Source: an uncultured Methylococcaceae bacterium
Lineage (GTDB): Bacteria > Pseudomonadota > Gammaproteobacteria > Methylococcales > Methylomonadaceae
DNA: 52,408 nt
Direction of reading: 5' to 3'
NCBI GenBank assembly: GCA_903928685.1
Contig: CAIYRS010000041.1
Span: 1-52,408, forward strand
Shown here: piece after piece, positions 39,697 through 49,100 of the stretch
How positions within the stretch are numbered: the stretch's first letter is position 1
How the letters are laid out: each line of letters begins with the position of its first letter
Program-made: the position numbers and the translations under genes
Notes under the pieces: generated by a model
Told to the model about the DNA's origin: nothing
Databases searched by the model: none
What the model saw: the letters and a program-made list of their open reading frames with translations, nothing else

Positions 39697-40327
39697 TTTA
39701 ATTATTTTTGATTGGGATGGCACGCTAATCGACTCCATCGATTGGATTGCCCGTTGTTTAAAAAAAGCTGGCGAATTATGCGGCTTGGCAGAACCGGAAC
39801 ATCAAGCTGCCAAAGACGTCATTGGCCTGAGCATCGATAAAGCCATGCACGCCTTATTTCCAGACACCGATGCCGACATCCAAAAACAGCTAATCAGCCA
39901 TTACAGCCGCGAATATTTCTCCAAAGAAATCAGCCGCGACGACTTATTTACAGGCGTTTATGACATGCTGCTGCAATTGAAAGCCGATGGCTACCAACTC
40001 GCCGTAGCCACGGGCAAAACCCGTGCAGGTCTGGACGAAGCCTTGGCAGGCACAGGCACAGCCGACTTATTTTGCGCCACCCGTTGCGCCGATGAAACCG
40101 CCTCCAAGCCCGACCCGCGTATGCTCAATGAAATTATTGCCCATACGGGTGTCTGCAAATCGCGTAGCTTGATGGTCGGGGATTCCATCCATGATTTGCA
40201 AATGGCCTTAAATGCCGAGATTGCTTCGGTAGCGGTTTCCTGTGGCGCACACACAGAAAGCTTTTTACAGCCCTACCGCCCATTGCTGTGTTTAGAACAG
40301 CCCGCCCGCTTATTGGAATTTATTTAG
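39680..40327 (+). CDS. HAD-family phosphatase
   Basis: This is a 215-residue HAD hydrolase, subclass IA: motif I LIIFDWDGTLIDSIDW, motif II AVATGKTRAGL, Lys in ASKPDPRML and motif IV MVGDSIHDLQMALNA. A rluC-HAD-sppA order is conserved in Pseudomonas, where the substrate is not firmly known. It overlaps rluC by 17 bases, indicating translational coupling. Confidence 0.92.
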   Translation: MKNKFDLIIFDWDGTLIDSIDWIARCLKKAGELCGLAEPEHQAAKDVIGLSIDKAMHALFPDTDADIQKQLISHYSREYFSKEISRDDLFTGVYDMLLQLKADGYQLAVATGKTRAGLDEALAGTGTADLFCATRCADETASKPDPRMLNEIIAHTGVCKSRSLMVGDSIHDLQMALNAEIASVAVSCGAHTESFLQPYRPLLCLEQPARLLEFI

Positions 40328-40413
40328 CCGCCCGACGTCTGAAACGTGTTGTAAAAGCGCCCTGCGTTTTTCGTGGCAAGCTTATCCCCCTCAATTAACC
40401 AACCGAAACCATC

Positions 40414-41388
40414 ATGGAAAATCAGCAAGAACCTGTTAAAACCGAAGCCAGTACACCATCCACTTGGGAGCGCGACGTTTTAGAAAAGCTCGCCTTTGCC
40501 GCCATCGATGAGCAAAAACGCACCCGCCGTTGGAACATCTTTTTTAAATCATTGTTATGCGTGTACTTGCTGGTGATAGGCGGCATCGCCTTATATCCCA
40601 GCATAAAAGTCAGTATGCAAGCCACAGGCAACAAACACACAGCAGTAATTAATATTGTCGGCATGATTGCCGAAGACAAATTAGCCAATGCCGCCGACAT
40701 TATCGATAGCCTGCGCGAAGCCGCCAAAGACCCAAACACCAAAGGCATCATCCTGCACGCCAACTCCCCCGGCGGCAGCCCAGTACAATCCGCATACGTT
40801 TACGACGAAATCCGTAACATCAAAAAAGCCCACAAAGATTTGCCGATATACGCCGTGGTCGGCGATTTGTGTGCCTCCGGTTGCTATTACATCGTCTCTG
40901 CCAGCGACAAAATTTTCGTCAACCCCGCCAGCTTGATTGGCTCCATTGGCGTATTAATGGACGGCTTCGGTTTTGTCGATGCCATGCAAAAACTCGGTGT
41001 CGAACGCCGTTTGCTCACCGCTGGCGCACACAAAGCCATGCTTGACCCGTTTTCACCGCCAAAAGAAGACGAAACCCAGTATATAAAATCCTTGCTGGCA
41101 CAAGTACACCAACAATTTATCAACGCCGTAAAAGCAGGGCGTGGTGACAGGTTAAAAGAAACCCCAGACATGTTCTCCGGCCTCGTGTGGACAGGTGAAG
41201 AAGGCTTAAAAAATGGCCTTGCTGATGAAGTTGGCACGGATGATTCCGTTGCCAAAGACTTAATCGGCGCAGAAAAACAAGTCGATTTTACCCACCAAGA
41301 AAAATTGCTAGATCGCATTGCTGGCAAATTAGGTGCGTCCTTTGGACAAGCCATCAGCAGCATGGCGCAAGCCCCATCCTTACGCTAA
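40414..41388 (+). CDS. sppA: S49-family signal peptide peptidase (SppA/SohB-like)
   Basis: This is a 324-residue single-domain S49 peptidase that degrades cleaved signal peptides in the inner membrane. One N-terminal membrane helix (about 46-62) is followed by the peptidase domain: ILHANSPGGSPVQSA, catalytic Ser155 in CASGCYYIVSA and catalytic Lys207 in GAHKAMLDPF. The length equals half of the E. coli tandem-domain SppA, as usual outside the enterics. It follows the HAD gene by 86 bp and precedes the response regulator by 15 bp. Confidence 0.92.
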   Translation: MENQQEPVKTEASTPSTWERDVLEKLAFAAIDEQKRTRRWNIFFKSLLCVYLLVIGGIALYPSIKVSMQATGNKHTAVINIVGMIAEDKLANAADIIDSLREAAKDPNTKGIILHANSPGGSPVQSAYVYDEIRNIKKAHKDLPIYAVVGDLCASGCYYIVSASDKIFVNPASLIGSIGVLMDGFGFVDAMQKLGVERRLLTAGAHKAMLDPFSPPKEDETQYIKSLLAQVHQQFINAVKAGRGDRLKETPDMFSGLVWTGEEGLKNGLADEVGTDDSVAKDLIGAEKQVDFTHQEKLLDRIAGKLGASFGQAISSMAQAPSLR

Positions 41389-41403
41389 GTACAGGAGAAA
41401 GCC

Positions 41404-42078
41404 ATGCGAATCTTAGTGGTTGAAGACGAGACCATACTTGCCGAACAAATCCACGACTTTCTCGCGGGCAAAGGCTTTGCCGTCGATACCGCCCACAACG
41501 GTAGCGATGGCTTGTACATGGGCAAAGAATACCCGCTGGACGCGGCAATTATTGATATAGGCTTGCCCGATTTTTCCGGCATTGAATTGATAAAACGCCT
41601 GCGTAAAGAAAAAGTCACCGTGCCAATTTTGGTGCTGACCGCCAGAAGCCGCTGGCAAGATAAAGTCGAAGGCCTAGAAGCAGGCGCGGACGATTACCTG
41701 GTAAAACCGTTCCATTACGAAGAATTACTGGCGCGGCTCAACGCCCTGATCCGCCGCTCCGCAGGCCAAGCGCATCCAGTACTCAGCCACGACAATATCG
41801 AACTCGACACCGTTGCCCAAGAAGTGTTTGTCTCTGGTGAAAAACTCGATCTGACCGCGTATGAATACAAAGTCTTGGAATATCTGCTACTACGCAAAGG
41901 CGAGTTAATTTCCAAATCAGTATTAACCGCGCATATTTACGATGAAGATTTTGACCGCGACAGCAACGTGATTGAAGTATTCATCGGGCGGCTACGCAAA
42001 AAACTCGACCCCGACGGCAGCCGCAAACCCATAGAAACCTTACGCGGGCGCGGCTACCGGATTCCGGCTTCTTCTTGA
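41404..42078 (+). CDS. OmpR/PhoP-family response regulator
   Basis: This 224-residue regulator has a receiver domain (1-120, phospho-acceptor D51 in AIIDIGLPD, Lys in LVKPFHYEEL) and a winged-helix output domain (ELDTVAQEVFVSGEKLDLTAYEYKVLEYLL ... DRDSNVIEVFIGRLRKKL ... LRGRGYRI). It resembles PhoP/QseB. The cognate kinase gene lies 900 bp further on, after a toxin-antitoxin pair. AGGAGA precedes the ATG with ideal spacing. Confidence 0.94.
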   Translation: MRILVVEDETILAEQIHDFLAGKGFAVDTAHNGSDGLYMGKEYPLDAAIIDIGLPDFSGIELIKRLRKEKVTVPILVLTARSRWQDKVEGLEAGADDYLVKPFHYEELLARLNALIRRSAGQAHPVLSHDNIELDTVAQEVFVSGEKLDLTAYEYKVLEYLLLRKGELISKSVLTAHIYDEDFDRDSNVIEVFIGRLRKKLDPDGSRKPIETLRGRGYRIPASS

Positions 42079-42133
42079 ATTTTCTTTGCTGAACAGTAGT
42101 TTGTTTTAATGGTTTCGCTCGTGGCGTTTGCGG

Positions 42134-42421
42134 ATGATTAAGTTTGAATGGGATGATAAAAAAGCCAAGATTAATCAGAAAAAACACGGTGTTTCTTTTG
42201 ATGAGGCCAAATCTGTTTTTTATGACGAATTTGCCATTCAATTTTATGATGATGGGCATTCTGAAGAAGAACACCGATTTTTAATGTTGGGCTTTAGTTG
42301 TGAATCCAGATTGCTGCTTGTCTGCCACTGTGAGCGCGAATCAGGCAATATCATAAGAATAATATCAGCGCGAAAAGCAACCAAACGAGAATGTTTCCAC
42401 TATCAAGGTAAGATGCCATGA
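42134..42421 (+). CDS. brnT: BrnT-family toxin
   Basis: This is a 95-residue protein of the BrnT family (RelE-fold RNase toxin): MIKFEWDDKKAKINQKKHGVSF, DEAKSVFYDEFAI, and the C-terminal IIRIISARKATKRECFHY. The toxin gene comes first and overlaps the antitoxin by four bases (ATGA), the standard brnTA order. A TTG two codons earlier is a less likely start. The pair interrupts a two-component operon, suggesting insertion. Confidence 0.92.
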   Translation: MIKFEWDDKKAKINQKKHGVSFDEAKSVFYDEFAIQFYDDGHSEEEHRFLMLGFSCESRLLLVCHCERESGNIIRIISARKATKRECFHYQGKMP

Positions 42422-42660
42422 AAGCAGAATATGACCTTTCCAAAATGAAATCTCGAAAAAATCCATATGCTGCCAAGCTTAAAAAATCGGTCACTATCCG
42501 CCTAGGTGATGACGTTGTTGGCTATTTCAAAGAAATGTCTGAAGGCACGGGTGTTCCTTACCAAAGCCTTATTAATTTATATCTTCGGGATTGTGTCCAA
42601 CAGCATCGGACAATTGATATTTCATGGCAATCAACAAAGGCAGATACTAAGGCCGTTTAA
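42418..42660 (+). CDS. brnA: BrnA-family antitoxin
   Basis: This is an 80-residue protein with a basic N-terminal region (MKSRKNPYAAKLKKSVTIRLGDDVVGYFKEMSEGTGVPYQSLINLYLRDC) typical of BrnA, whose ribbon-helix-helix domain binds DNA and autoregulates the brnTA promoter. It starts inside the brnT stop codon. No operator could be identified in the 55-bp gap before brnT. Confidence 0.88.
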   Translation: MKAEYDLSKMKSRKNPYAAKLKKSVTIRLGDDVVGYFKEMSEGTGVPYQSLINLYLRDCVQQHRTIDISWQSTKADTKAV

Positions 42661-42679
42661 GTTGAGTCCAGCGTAACAG

Positions 42680-42898
42680 TTGTAGGGTGCAATAGGCGAT
42701 AGCCGTATTGCACCGCATGTTGGATTTCAAACATGCGGCGTATTACGCTATCGAGGCTGTGAAAATATTCGAAAAACGCCCTAATGAAATTTTGTAACAC
42801 TTTGATTTTTATGCAGGCGGCTGGAGTAAAAAAACATGTTTTTTACTCCAAAACCGAATACTTTTACAGCCTCTATCGCTAATACACCTTACGATACT
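42680..42898. repeat. Composite REPIN with nested inverted repeat
   Basis: The left REP arm (TTGTAGGGTGCAATAGGCG...) is nearly identical to the right arm of the 3362-3453 element. The segment 42737-42772 (CGCTATCGAGGCTGTG...TATTCG) reappears inverted at 42853-42886 (CGAATAC...CAGCCTCTATCGC) and leads into a decayed right REP end (ACACCTTACGATAC). The palindrome at 42823 sits in the loop. Confidence 0.65.
42823..42849. repeat. AAACATGTTT palindrome, copy 2
   Basis: GGAGTAAAAAAACATG and mirror TTTTTTACTCC, perfect apart from one extra A. Same core and outer GGAGT/ACTCC ends as the other copies. Confidence 0.75.
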
Positions 42899-42921
42899 TA
42901 ATTACCTTTCCAACGTACATA

Positions 42922-42951
42922 TAGGAGTCCAAAACATGTTTTGGACTCCTA
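42922..42951. repeat. AAACATGTTT palindrome, copy 3
   Basis: A perfect 30-bp palindrome: TAGGAGTCCAAAACA followed by its exact inverse complement. It lies 27 bp upstream of the sensor kinase start codon. Confidence 0.85.
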
Positions 42952-42978
42952 AGCTACTAAATAACCTCATCCCCAACC

Positions 42979-44322
42979 ATGAACACCAAATCCCTCAGTT
43001 TCCGATTATTGCTTGCCGAAGGCTTGGTGTTATCGGTGTTTTTCGTATTGGTTGCCGTCGTCCTTGAGCAAGGCTTTCGCGAAACTGCCGAAAACGCCTT
43101 GCAGGAACGCCTGCAAATCCAAGCGTATTCATTATTGTCGGTCACCGAATTTAATAATGGTGGCGATTTGATTATGCCCAGCAACCTGCATGACCCCCGG
43201 TTTTTAAATCCCGGTTCTGGCCTGTATGGCTTCATCCAGCAAGGCGGCAAAAAAATCTTATGGCGCTCGCCTTCCGCTATCGGTTTAGATGTCTCCAGAC
43301 CGCCACAACTCGCCCCCGGCGCATCGGTGTTTTTTTTCGATAACAGCGGACGTTATGTGCTGCATTATGCGGCGACCAGAAAAGACCCAGCGGGCATGGC
43401 GCGGGATTACTTATTCACCGTCGAAGAAGACGCGCAAATTGTCAGCAACCAAATCCAGAGTTTGCAAAATACCTTACGGATTTGGCTGATTGTTATTGCC
43501 TTCACCTTGGTTGCCATCCAATTCACCTTGCTGCGTTGGAGCTTAAAACCGCTACGCAAAATCGTCCACGATTTGGAAGCGGTAGAAGAAGGCAGAAAAA
43601 GCCATTTAGATGGCTCGTATCCAACGGAATTACACGGTTTGGCAGGCAACTTAAATGCCTTTATCAGCATTGAGCGGGCGCATCTGGAACGCTACCGCAA
43701 CAATCTTGCCGACTTGGCGCACAGCCTGAAAACCCCGTTGGCGATTTTGCGCGGCTGCGTGGAATCCTTCAACGAAAACAAACAAACCGTGCAAGAACAA
43801 ATTTCTAGGATGAATGAAATTGTTGAATACCAATTGCAACGCGCCGCCGCCAAAGGCGAGCACAAAACCATCAAAACCGCCGATTTGTCGGCGATTATCA
43901 ACAAAATAACCGCCTCGCTCAGCAAGGTTTATGTCGATAAAAACATCATTTTCCATGTCGAGATTCCCGAAAGCTGCCCGGTTTTTTGCGAAGAAGGCGA
44001 TTTGTACGAAATCGTCGGCAACCTCATGGATAACGCCTGCAAATGGTGTAAGCAACATGTAAAAGTCACCATCGCCCTCAACCAACGCAAAGCCAGACGC
44101 AATTTTTCGGTATTGTTAGAAATTACCGACGACGGCCCCGGCATTCCAGTCGGCAAATTTAACGAAATTTTGAAACGCGGCGTACGTGCGGATGAAAATA
44201 TCCACGGACACGGCATCGGCATGACCATCGTCTACGAACTGATCGAACTGATGAACGGTAAACTGGAAGGCGGTAAAAGCACGGTATTGGGCGGTATGCG
44301 CTGGAGCATTTATCTACCATGA
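42979..44322 (+). CDS. PhoQ-like sensor histidine kinase
   Basis: This is a 447-residue kinase with membrane helix 1 (about 13-30), a periplasmic sensor of about 130 residues, helix 2 (about 165-183), a HAMP-like linker, HisKA with H248 in DLAHSLKTPLAILRG, and an ATPase domain with NLMDNACKWC, DDGPGIP and HGIGMTIVYEL. The HSLKTPLA form is typical of PhoQ-type kinases. It should pair with the response regulator at 41404 despite the intervening brnTA genes and repeats. The PfkB gene starts within its stop codon. Confidence 0.92.
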   Translation: MNTKSLSFRLLLAEGLVLSVFFVLVAVVLEQGFRETAENALQERLQIQAYSLLSVTEFNNGGDLIMPSNLHDPRFLNPGSGLYGFIQQGGKKILWRSPSAIGLDVSRPPQLAPGASVFFFDNSGRYVLHYAATRKDPAGMARDYLFTVEEDAQIVSNQIQSLQNTLRIWLIVIAFTLVAIQFTLLRWSLKPLRKIVHDLEAVEEGRKSHLDGSYPTELHGLAGNLNAFISIERAHLERYRNNLADLAHSLKTPLAILRGCVESFNENKQTVQEQISRMNEIVEYQLQRAAAKGEHKTIKTADLSAIINKITASLSKVYVDKNIIFHVEIPESCPVFCEEGDLYEIVGNLMDNACKWCKQHVKVTIALNQRKARRNFSVLLEITDDGPGIPVGKFNEILKRGVRADENIHGHGIGMTIVYELIELMNGKLEGGKSTVLGGMRWSIYLP

Positions 44323-45248
44323 AACCTTGCCAGCTTTTTGTTTTGGGCAGTTATGTGCAAGCCCAATGTTTATTGCTAGAGCGTTTGCCGACGGAAGGGG
44401 AATCCTTGGCGGCAACCGGACTCATCAGCGAACATGGCGGCAAAGGCCTGAATGTCGCCATCGCCGCTAAGCGCTTAGGCGCACAAGTAGAAACCCTGAT
44501 TGGATTAGGCGAAGACCCGGCAGCAGAAAACCTACGGCAATTTTTTCAGCAGCAAGGTTTAAGCACGCAGGGATTAGTCAGCACCGGCCCGCAATCTGGC
44601 TACGGCGTTGGCTTCATTGCCGCCGACGGCAGCAACTTTTTAGCGATTTATCCTGGCGCGAATGCCTTAGTGACCGCCGCGCACGTCGATGCCGCTTATG
44701 CCGCATTAGCCGCCGCCGATATGGTCTGCGCCCAATTTGAAATCGCCGAAGCCGCCATCGTGCAAGCATTCCAACACGCCCGCGCCTTAGCCATCCCCAC
44801 TTGTTTAAATCCCTCGCCCTGGCATACGCCCAGTGAAGAATTGCTGGCAGTGACTGATATTGTCATCGTCAATGCCAGCGAAGCCGCGTTATTACTGGCG
44901 CAGCCGCCGTTAGGCAATGATGTTGAAGCTTGGCTAGCGTGTTTGCCAACCGTTGCGTGGCAAGGCCAATTGCTGGTGATTACCTTGGCAGACCAAGGCT
45001 GCGTGGCTTGGCATAACGGCGAAGTTTGCTATCAACCAGCGTTCACCATCACCGCCCAAGATGCCACCGGAGCAGGCGATGCCTTCACCGCCGCGTTAGC
45101 TGTCGCCTTAGCAACAGGCAAAAGCCTTGCCGAAGCCTTAGTTTTAGCCGCAGCCTGTGGCGCATGGGTCGCCGCTCGGCTAGGGGTTTTGCAAGCGCTG
45201 CCGAATGCTGAGGAAATTCTAGCGTTTATAAATACTTACAGTAATTGA
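44319..45248 (+). CDS. PfkB/ribokinase-family sugar kinase
   Basis: This 309-residue kinase has the PfkB N-terminal signature HGGKGLNVAIAAKRLGA and the C-terminal ATP/anion-hole motif DATGAGDAFTAALA with the catalytic base Asp. It resembles ribokinase, but the substrate cannot be fixed by eye and no sugar catabolic genes are nearby. It overlaps the sensor kinase by four bases (ATGA), so it is co-translated with it. Confidence 0.88.
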   Translation: MKPCQLFVLGSYVQAQCLLLERLPTEGESLAATGLISEHGGKGLNVAIAAKRLGAQVETLIGLGEDPAAENLRQFFQQQGLSTQGLVSTGPQSGYGVGFIAADGSNFLAIYPGANALVTAAHVDAAYAALAAADMVCAQFEIAEAAIVQAFQHARALAIPTCLNPSPWHTPSEELLAVTDIVIVNASEAALLLAQPPLGNDVEAWLACLPTVAWQGQLLVITLADQGCVAWHNGEVCYQPAFTITAQDATGAGDAFTAALAVALATGKSLAEALVLAAACGAWVAARLGVLQALPNAEEILAFINTYSN

Positions 45249-45662
45249 TGGTGATGTGCTTATGCCACCCCGTTGGGCTTTGTAAACAAGATGCGCTGAA
45301 CTCAAAGGCATAAAAGATACAAAGCGCTTCTGTAGGTTTTTTAGGCACTTGATTCGCCTCCTTTAAGTAGCGTGGCTTAGCCATAATAAACCTAACAGTT
45401 TTTATAAGTAGTGTATTTATAGTGATTGCATAACCGTTTCATAAATTTTTGCGGCAAATCAGCAAAACTTGCTTTCGCTACTGGAACGCTATCACAAAGC
45501 ATTTTAGTATCTGACTAAAGGACAATTGCCTGATTAATTGTTTTCCGTTTGCTAAGTGAAGTTGGCGTTGGTAAGCTACTTTGACGATGCACAGGATAGG
45601 TTACTGCAACTATTTGATTAACCTAACATTTTAATTTAATGACAGATTTTGTTTTACCGATA

Positions 45663-45681
45663 TTGTAAACGCCGTTTACAA
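45663..45681 (+). promoter_or_regulatory. Operator-like perfect palindrome
   Basis: TTGTAAACG-C-CGTTTACAA is a perfect 9+1+9 palindrome ending 20 bases before the start codon at 45702. The shape fits a dimeric repressor or activator site; the cognate protein is unknown. Confidence 0.5.
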
Positions 45682-45686
45682 AAGTT

Positions 45687-45700
45687 TAAGGAGCTCCTTA
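45687..45700 (+). promoter_or_regulatory. Self-complementary ribosome-binding site
   Basis: TAAGGAGCTCCTTA is a perfect 14-base palindrome containing the full Shine-Dalgarno AAGGAG, ending one base before ATG. The site can pair with itself (5-bp stem, AGCT loop), which could lower or tune translation. Confidence 0.6.
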
Positions 45701-45701
45701 T

Positions 45702-46082
45702 ATGCCTTGGAACGCAACCGTGCATCCCGAAATGCCCATTATCATCGCCAGTTATTCAGGCACTGTGCTTGCCCCTGAGCTGGTAGATGCCTTTAACGCC
45801 ATAGTAAAACTCGCTCACCAGCATAAAGTTTACAAGGTACTTGGTGATTGCAGCGAGCTTGCCGCTGGCGGACATTCCTTGGTTGATCTGTACTTTCTCG
45901 CTAGTGTTTTAGAAGCCAACGCCATTGCCCGGCAATTAAAAGAGGCGGTGCTGTTGCCGACATTGCCTGATTCCGTCAGCAATGTCCGCTATTGGGAAGA
46001 CACTTGCCGCGCCCGTGGTTTAAATATCCGGCTTTTTGACGATCAACAATCCGCTGTGGCTTGGTTGTTGGCGGATGATTAA
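45702..46082 (+). CDS. Small soluble protein, possible SpoIIAA/STAS-like
   Basis: This is a 126-residue protein without membrane segments or signal. The alternating pattern IIIASYSGTVLAPELVDAFNAIVKLAHQH ... KVLGDCSEL ... VAWLLADD resembles STAS/SpoIIAA-like domains, which form small alpha/beta regulators. I consider the match suggestive only. It is monocistronic, with its own palindromic upstream region, and converges on dnaE across a palindrome. Confidence 0.7.
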   Translation: MPWNATVHPEMPIIIASYSGTVLAPELVDAFNAIVKLAHQHKVYKVLGDCSELAAGGHSLVDLYFLASVLEANAIARQLKEAVLLPTLPDSVSNVRYWEDTCRARGLNIRLFDDQQSAVAWLLADD

Positions 46083-46101
46083 AGACTGAGTACGAAATTA
46101 A

Positions 46102-46126
46102 GAATCCAAAACATGTTTTGGACGCC
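46102..46126. repeat. AAACATGTTT palindrome, copy 4
   Basis: GAATCCAAAACATG and mirror TTTTGGACGCC, imperfect at the outer ends. It lies in the 53-bp gap between two convergent genes, where it could act as a bidirectional terminator. Confidence 0.75.
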
Positions 46127-46135
46127 TGCATATCC

Positions 46136-49100
46136 TTAACGGTACTTCACCACCGCCGACGCTATCCCCGGCAAATGCTTTAAACGCACCATTAATTCTT
46201 CGCTGGGATGTACCCGCCAGCTGTCACCTAGCCGCAACACCGCTTTTGCCGAACTTGCCAGATAAGCCATATCCACTGGGCAAGCCCCGCCTTGATAGGG
46301 CTGCAACACCGCCAACAAACGCTCAGGCAATACCGCTGCCGCCTGCGGATTACTTGCCGCATCCCAAACCAGTTCTATGCCACGGGCAAAAGCGCCGCGT
46401 GCTTGGGTGATGTCCAAAACTTTATCGACATTCAGGCGCAAGTTGCCGGAAAAGCTGTCCAGCCCTAACGAACCTTCAACAATCAATAATTTGTCGCGCA
46501 CGAACAAATCGCGGCTCTGTTCAAACAATTCGCCAAACACCACGCATTCCAAACGGTCGCTACGGTCATCTAAAACCACCGAAGCGATGGTTTTGCCGTT
46601 TTTGGTTTGGCGGATGCGGATGTCAATCACCAAGCCTGCCACCCGCGCGTTAAGGTTGCCACGGGTGCGATCCATGGTTTCTTTTAAGGCCGACAATTTG
46701 CCGTTGGTAAATTGCCGCAGTTCGGCTTCGTATTGGCTGATGGGGTGTCCGGTAAGATATAAGCCGAGAATGGATTTTTCCGCATCCAAGCGTTCGCTTT
46801 CTGACCACGGCTCCACGCGGTTGCTATAAGCCTCGCTGCCTTCAGTGGCGCTGACGGCATCATCAATGGCGAGGCCAAATAAATCATTTTGTCCGGTTTG
46901 GGCATTTTTGCCGTGTTGTTCGGCAACTTTTAATGCCGTTGGCAATTCTGCCAGATGGCTGGCGCGGCAGGGGTTAATGCTATCGAACGCGCCCGCTTTA
47001 ATTAAAGCTTCCAGTACCCGCCGATTAACTTTCCGCAAATCCACGCGTTTGCATAAATCGTACAGCCCGGTGTAAAAACCGTTCTGATTGCGTTCGTTGA
47101 TAATGACATCTTCCACCGCCGACTCGCCCACGCCTTTAATCGCGCCCAAACCGTAGACGATTTCGCCTTGGTCGTTGACGGTAAATTTATGCTCAGAAAG
47201 GTTGATGTCCGGCGGGCGAATGGTTAATTTCATTTCCCGGCATTCTTCAATCAACACCACCACTTTATCGGTGTTATCCATATCCGACGACAACACCGCC
47301 GCCATAAATGCCGCCGGATAATGCGCTTTCAGCCACGCGGTTTGGTAAGCCACTAAAGCGTAAGCGGCAGAATGCGATTTGTTGAAACCGTAGCCAGCAA
47401 ACTTTTCCATCAAATCGAAAATATAGGTGGCGATAGCTTCGTCGATGTTATTGGCAACCGAGCCTTCGGTAAAGGTCGCCCGTTGCTTAGCCATTTCTTC
47501 CGGCTTTTTCTTACCCATCGCCCGCCGCAACATATCGGCGCCGCCCAAGGTGTATTGCCCCATTTCCCTGGCGATTTGCATCACCTGCTCTTGGTACAAA
47601 ATAACGCCGTTGGTGGGTTTTAAAATCGGCTCCAGCAAGGGATGCGCGTATTCGGCTTTGGCACCGTGTTTGACTTTAATGTAATCATCCACCATGCCCG
47701 ATTCCAACGGCCCAGGACGGAACAACGCCACCAAGGCGATAATATCGTCGAAACAATCTGGCTTTAGCTTTTTTATCAGCTCCTTCATGCCGCGCGATTC
47801 CAATTGGAACACCGCCGTAGTGCGGGCATTTTTCAGCAACTCGTAGCTGGCGGCATCGTCACGTGGGATGGTGTTGATGTCCACCAGCGCTTTCCCCGCC
47901 AGCTGGTTTTTATGGTTAATGGTTTGCAAAGCCCAATCGATAATGGTCAGCGTACGCAAGCCTAAAAAGTCAAACTTCACTAAGCCGACCGCTTCCACAT
48001 CGTCTTTATCAAACTGGGTGACCAGATTGCCGCCGCCTTGTTCGCAATACAGCGGGGTAAAATCGGTCAGCTTAGTGGGCGAAATCACCACGCCGCCCGC
48101 GTGTTTGCCCGCATTCCGCGCCGTGCCTTCCAGCGACAACGCCATATCCACCAAGGCTTTTACTTCTTCTTCGTTATCGTACAACTGCTTGAGTTCGGGG
48201 CTATCCGCCAAAGCTTTGGTCAGCGTCATGCCGATTTCAAACGGGATCAGCTTGGCGAGCCTATCGACAAAACCGTAAGAAAATCCCAAAACCCGCCCGA
48301 CATCGCGGATAACCGCTTTTGCCGCCATCGAACCATAAGTGATGATCTGGGCAACGTGGTCGCGCCCATAATGTTCGGCGACGTAATTAATCACTTCATC
48401 GCGCCTGTCCATGCAAAAGTCGATGTCGAAATCCGGCATGGAAACCCGTTCGGGATTCAAAAACCGCTCAAACAGCAAATCGAATTCGATGGGATCAAGG
48501 TCGGTGATTTTTAGCGCATAAGCCACCAACGAACCCGCGCCCGAACCCCGTCCTGGGCCGACCGGAATAAGGTTGTTTTTAGCCCATTGGATAAAGTCGG
48601 CAACAATCATGAAATAACCGGGGAAGCCCATGTCGGCAATCACCCGCAGCTCGGTATTTAAGCGTTGGTAATAGGCTTCGCGGTTTTCCGCATCACTGCC
48701 TTTGCCGACTGCCGGATACACCAGAAAACGCTCTTCCAAACCTTTCAGCGCTTCTGCCGCCATCAACTCCGCTAAAGTCATGCCTGCTGGCACAGGAAAA
48801 TCTGGGAGGAAGTTTTCGCCTAAAGTCAGGCGGATATTACAGCGTTTGGCGATTTCCACTGTGTTTGCCAAGGCTTCGGGAATATCGGCAAACAAAGCTT
48901 GCATTTCTTCACTGCTGCGTAGGTATTGCTGGTCGGTGTAATCTTTTGGACGGCGCGGGTCGTCTAGCACTCGGCCTTGGTTAATGCACACCCGCACTTC
49001 GTGGGCGGCAAAATCGGTCTGTTTTAAAAAGCGCACATCGTTGGTTGCCACTACGGGTAAATCGGCGGCAATCGCCAAGTCAATCGCGGCGGCGATATAG

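Larger units (their letters stand above)
42661..42978. other. Repeat-filled gap between brnA and the sensor kinase
   Basis: This 318-bp gap holds a REP arm (42680-42714), a pair of inverted arms at about 42737-42772 and 42853-42886, and two AAACATGTTT palindromes (42823-42849 and 42922-42951). No gene seen. Any kinase promoter must be embedded in this repeat cluster. Confidence 0.65.
45249..45701. other. Intergenic region before the SpoIIAA-like gene
   Basis: 453 bp, AT-rich, no gene recognised. The last 40 bases hold the palindrome at 45663-45681 and the self-complementary ribosome-binding site at 45687-45700. Confidence 0.5.

Noticed and set aside
43651-44085. 144-codon minus-strand frame opposite the sensor kinase
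   Set aside because: Overlaps a clear HisKA/ATPase gene; shadow frame.
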